Positions 6,309 to 6,904 of a DNA stretch of 6,904 bases are shown here, piece after piece (the first letter of the stretch is position 1; every line of letters begins with the position of its first letter). The stretch is from NCBI GenBank assembly GCA_937898095.1, contig CALDKR010000008.1:1-6904 (forward strand). The letters are read 5' to 3'. Source of the stretch: an uncultured Rhodoluna sp. GTDB taxonomy: Bacteria > Actinomycetota > Actinomycetes > Actinomycetales > Microbacteriaceae. Made by a program: the position numbers and the translations under genes. The notes under the pieces are model-generated. The model was not told where the DNA came from. It ran no database searches and saw only the letters and a program-made list of their open reading frames with translations.

Positions 6309-6904
6309 ATGTTGATGTCAGACCGCGATATTCGCACCCAAATTGAAGCCGGCCGCATTGGTCTCGAGCCACTCGATATGAACCTGCTGCAGCCATCATC
6401 TTTCGATGTGCGCCTCGACCGCTTCTTCAGACTTTTTGACAACCACAAATATCCATACATCGACCCAGCCGAACACCAGGATGACCTGACTCGCTTTGTT
6501 GAGATCGCATCAGATGAGCCATTCATTTTGCACCCGGGCGAGTTCGTGCTCGGCTCAACCTATGAATTTGTTTCGCTTCCGAACGACATCGCTGCCAGAC
6601 TCGAGGGCAAGAGTTCGCTAGGTCGCCTCGGGCTATTGACCCACTCAACCGCGGGCTTTGTTGACCCAGGGTTTAACGGTCACGTGACCCTCGAACTTTC
6701 AAATACGGCTACTTTGCCCATCAAGCTTTGGCCAGGAATGAAGATTGGCCAGCTCTGCTTCTTTCAGCTTTCAAGCCCGAGTGAGAACCCATACGGTTCA
6801 GAAAAATATGGCAACCGCTATCAGGGTCAGCGTGGCCCAACGGCATCACGTTCTTATTTGAATTTTCACCGCACTGACATCGGAAACGCACCCCTAGAGG
6901 GCGG
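6309..6904 (+). CDS. dcd: dCTP deaminase, probably bifunctional (dUMP-forming); 3' end beyond window
   Basis: The readable 198 codons begin MLMSDRDIRTQIEAGRIGLE and run off the right edge with no stop. From memory the protein follows the M. tuberculosis enzyme (190 aa, MLLSDRDLR...) without gaps. Shared motifs are QPSSFDVRLD (28-37), LHPGEFVLGST (74-84), EGKSSLGRLG (99-108), THSTAGFVDPGF (111-122), VTLELSN (126-132, catalytic E129), WPGMKIGQL (141-149), YQGQRGPTASRSY (171-183). The family deaminates dCTP; the mycobacterial member also cleaves the product, giving dUMP and pyrophosphate for thymidylate synthesis while keeping dUTP low. This protein shares A115 and the surrounding STAGF-x-DPGF context, so the bifunctional activity is inferred. 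It is a cytoplasmic homotrimer in known cases. The tail HRTDIGNAPLEG passes the end of the mycobacterial protein by at least 8 residues. Transcription appears leaderless and separate from the MMPL gene, although read-through is possible. Confidence 0.95.
   Translation, partial: MLMSDRDIRTQIEAGRIGLEPLDMNLLQPSSFDVRLDRFFRLFDNHKYPYIDPAEHQDDLTRFVEIASDEPFILHPGEFVLGSTYEFVSLPNDIAARLEGKSSLGRLGLLTHSTAGFVDPGFNGHVTLELSNTATLPIKLWPGMKIGQLCFFQLSSPSENPYGSEKYGNRYQGQRGPTASRSYLNFHRTDIGNAPLEG

Noticed and set aside
1..6904. Search for tRNA genes, CRISPR arrays, insertion sequences, att sites, phage genes or a defence or toxin system
   Set aside because: No cloverleaf, spaced repeats, transposase or integrase motifs, or toxin-antitoxin pair was seen. 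The Pif1-type helicase alone, without nuclease or effector partners, does not make a defence system.

Overview
The window looks like ordinary chromosomal DNA from an actinobacterium. The evidence is the actinobacterial form of HU (GWL in place of GFG, and the GRNPQTG arm), a dCTP deaminase that follows the Mycobacterium tuberculosis enzyme almost residue by residue, a fused CopD-CtaG membrane protein, an MMPL transporter, and -10 boxes of the TAnnnT type placed so that two genes appear to be leaderless. Base composition is only moderately GC-rich by eye, and lysine AAG and mixed leucine codons are common. A smaller-genome, lower-GC member of the Micrococcales (for example Microbacteriaceae of the freshwater Luna type) would fit. 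That placement is inference from memory, not from a search.

Layout: every gene is on the + strand. Positions 1-92 are the 3' end of rpsN (ribosomal protein S14), closed by a strong intrinsic terminator (112-149). A promoter and a good Shine-Dalgarno site then drive a single-gene unit for the nucleoid protein HU (299-577), closed by its own terminator (596-634). A second promoter is packed against that terminator, and its -10 box lies 6 nt before the GTG of the CopD/CtaG copper and cytochrome-oxidase assembly protein (654-2678). The stop codon of that gene overlaps by one base the start of a Pif1-type SF1B helicase (2678-4045). After 40 nt with no terminator comes an MMPL/RND-family transporter (4086-6242). 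These three genes probably form one transcript. A new leaderless promoter then starts dcd (6309 to the right edge), a dCTP deaminase that is probably bifunctional (dCTP to dUMP).

The genes do not form one pathway. They are housekeeping functions side by side: translation, chromosome packaging, respiratory-chain and copper handling, DNA helicase activity, export or lipid transport, and thymidylate precursor supply. The 1-nt overlap between an oxidase-assembly membrane protein and a DNA helicase is the oddest arrangement. I see no mobile element, CRISPR array, tRNA or defence system, and nothing I would call an undescribed system. The most checkable observations are the matched leaderless promoters, the helicase coupling and the skewed leucine codons of HU.
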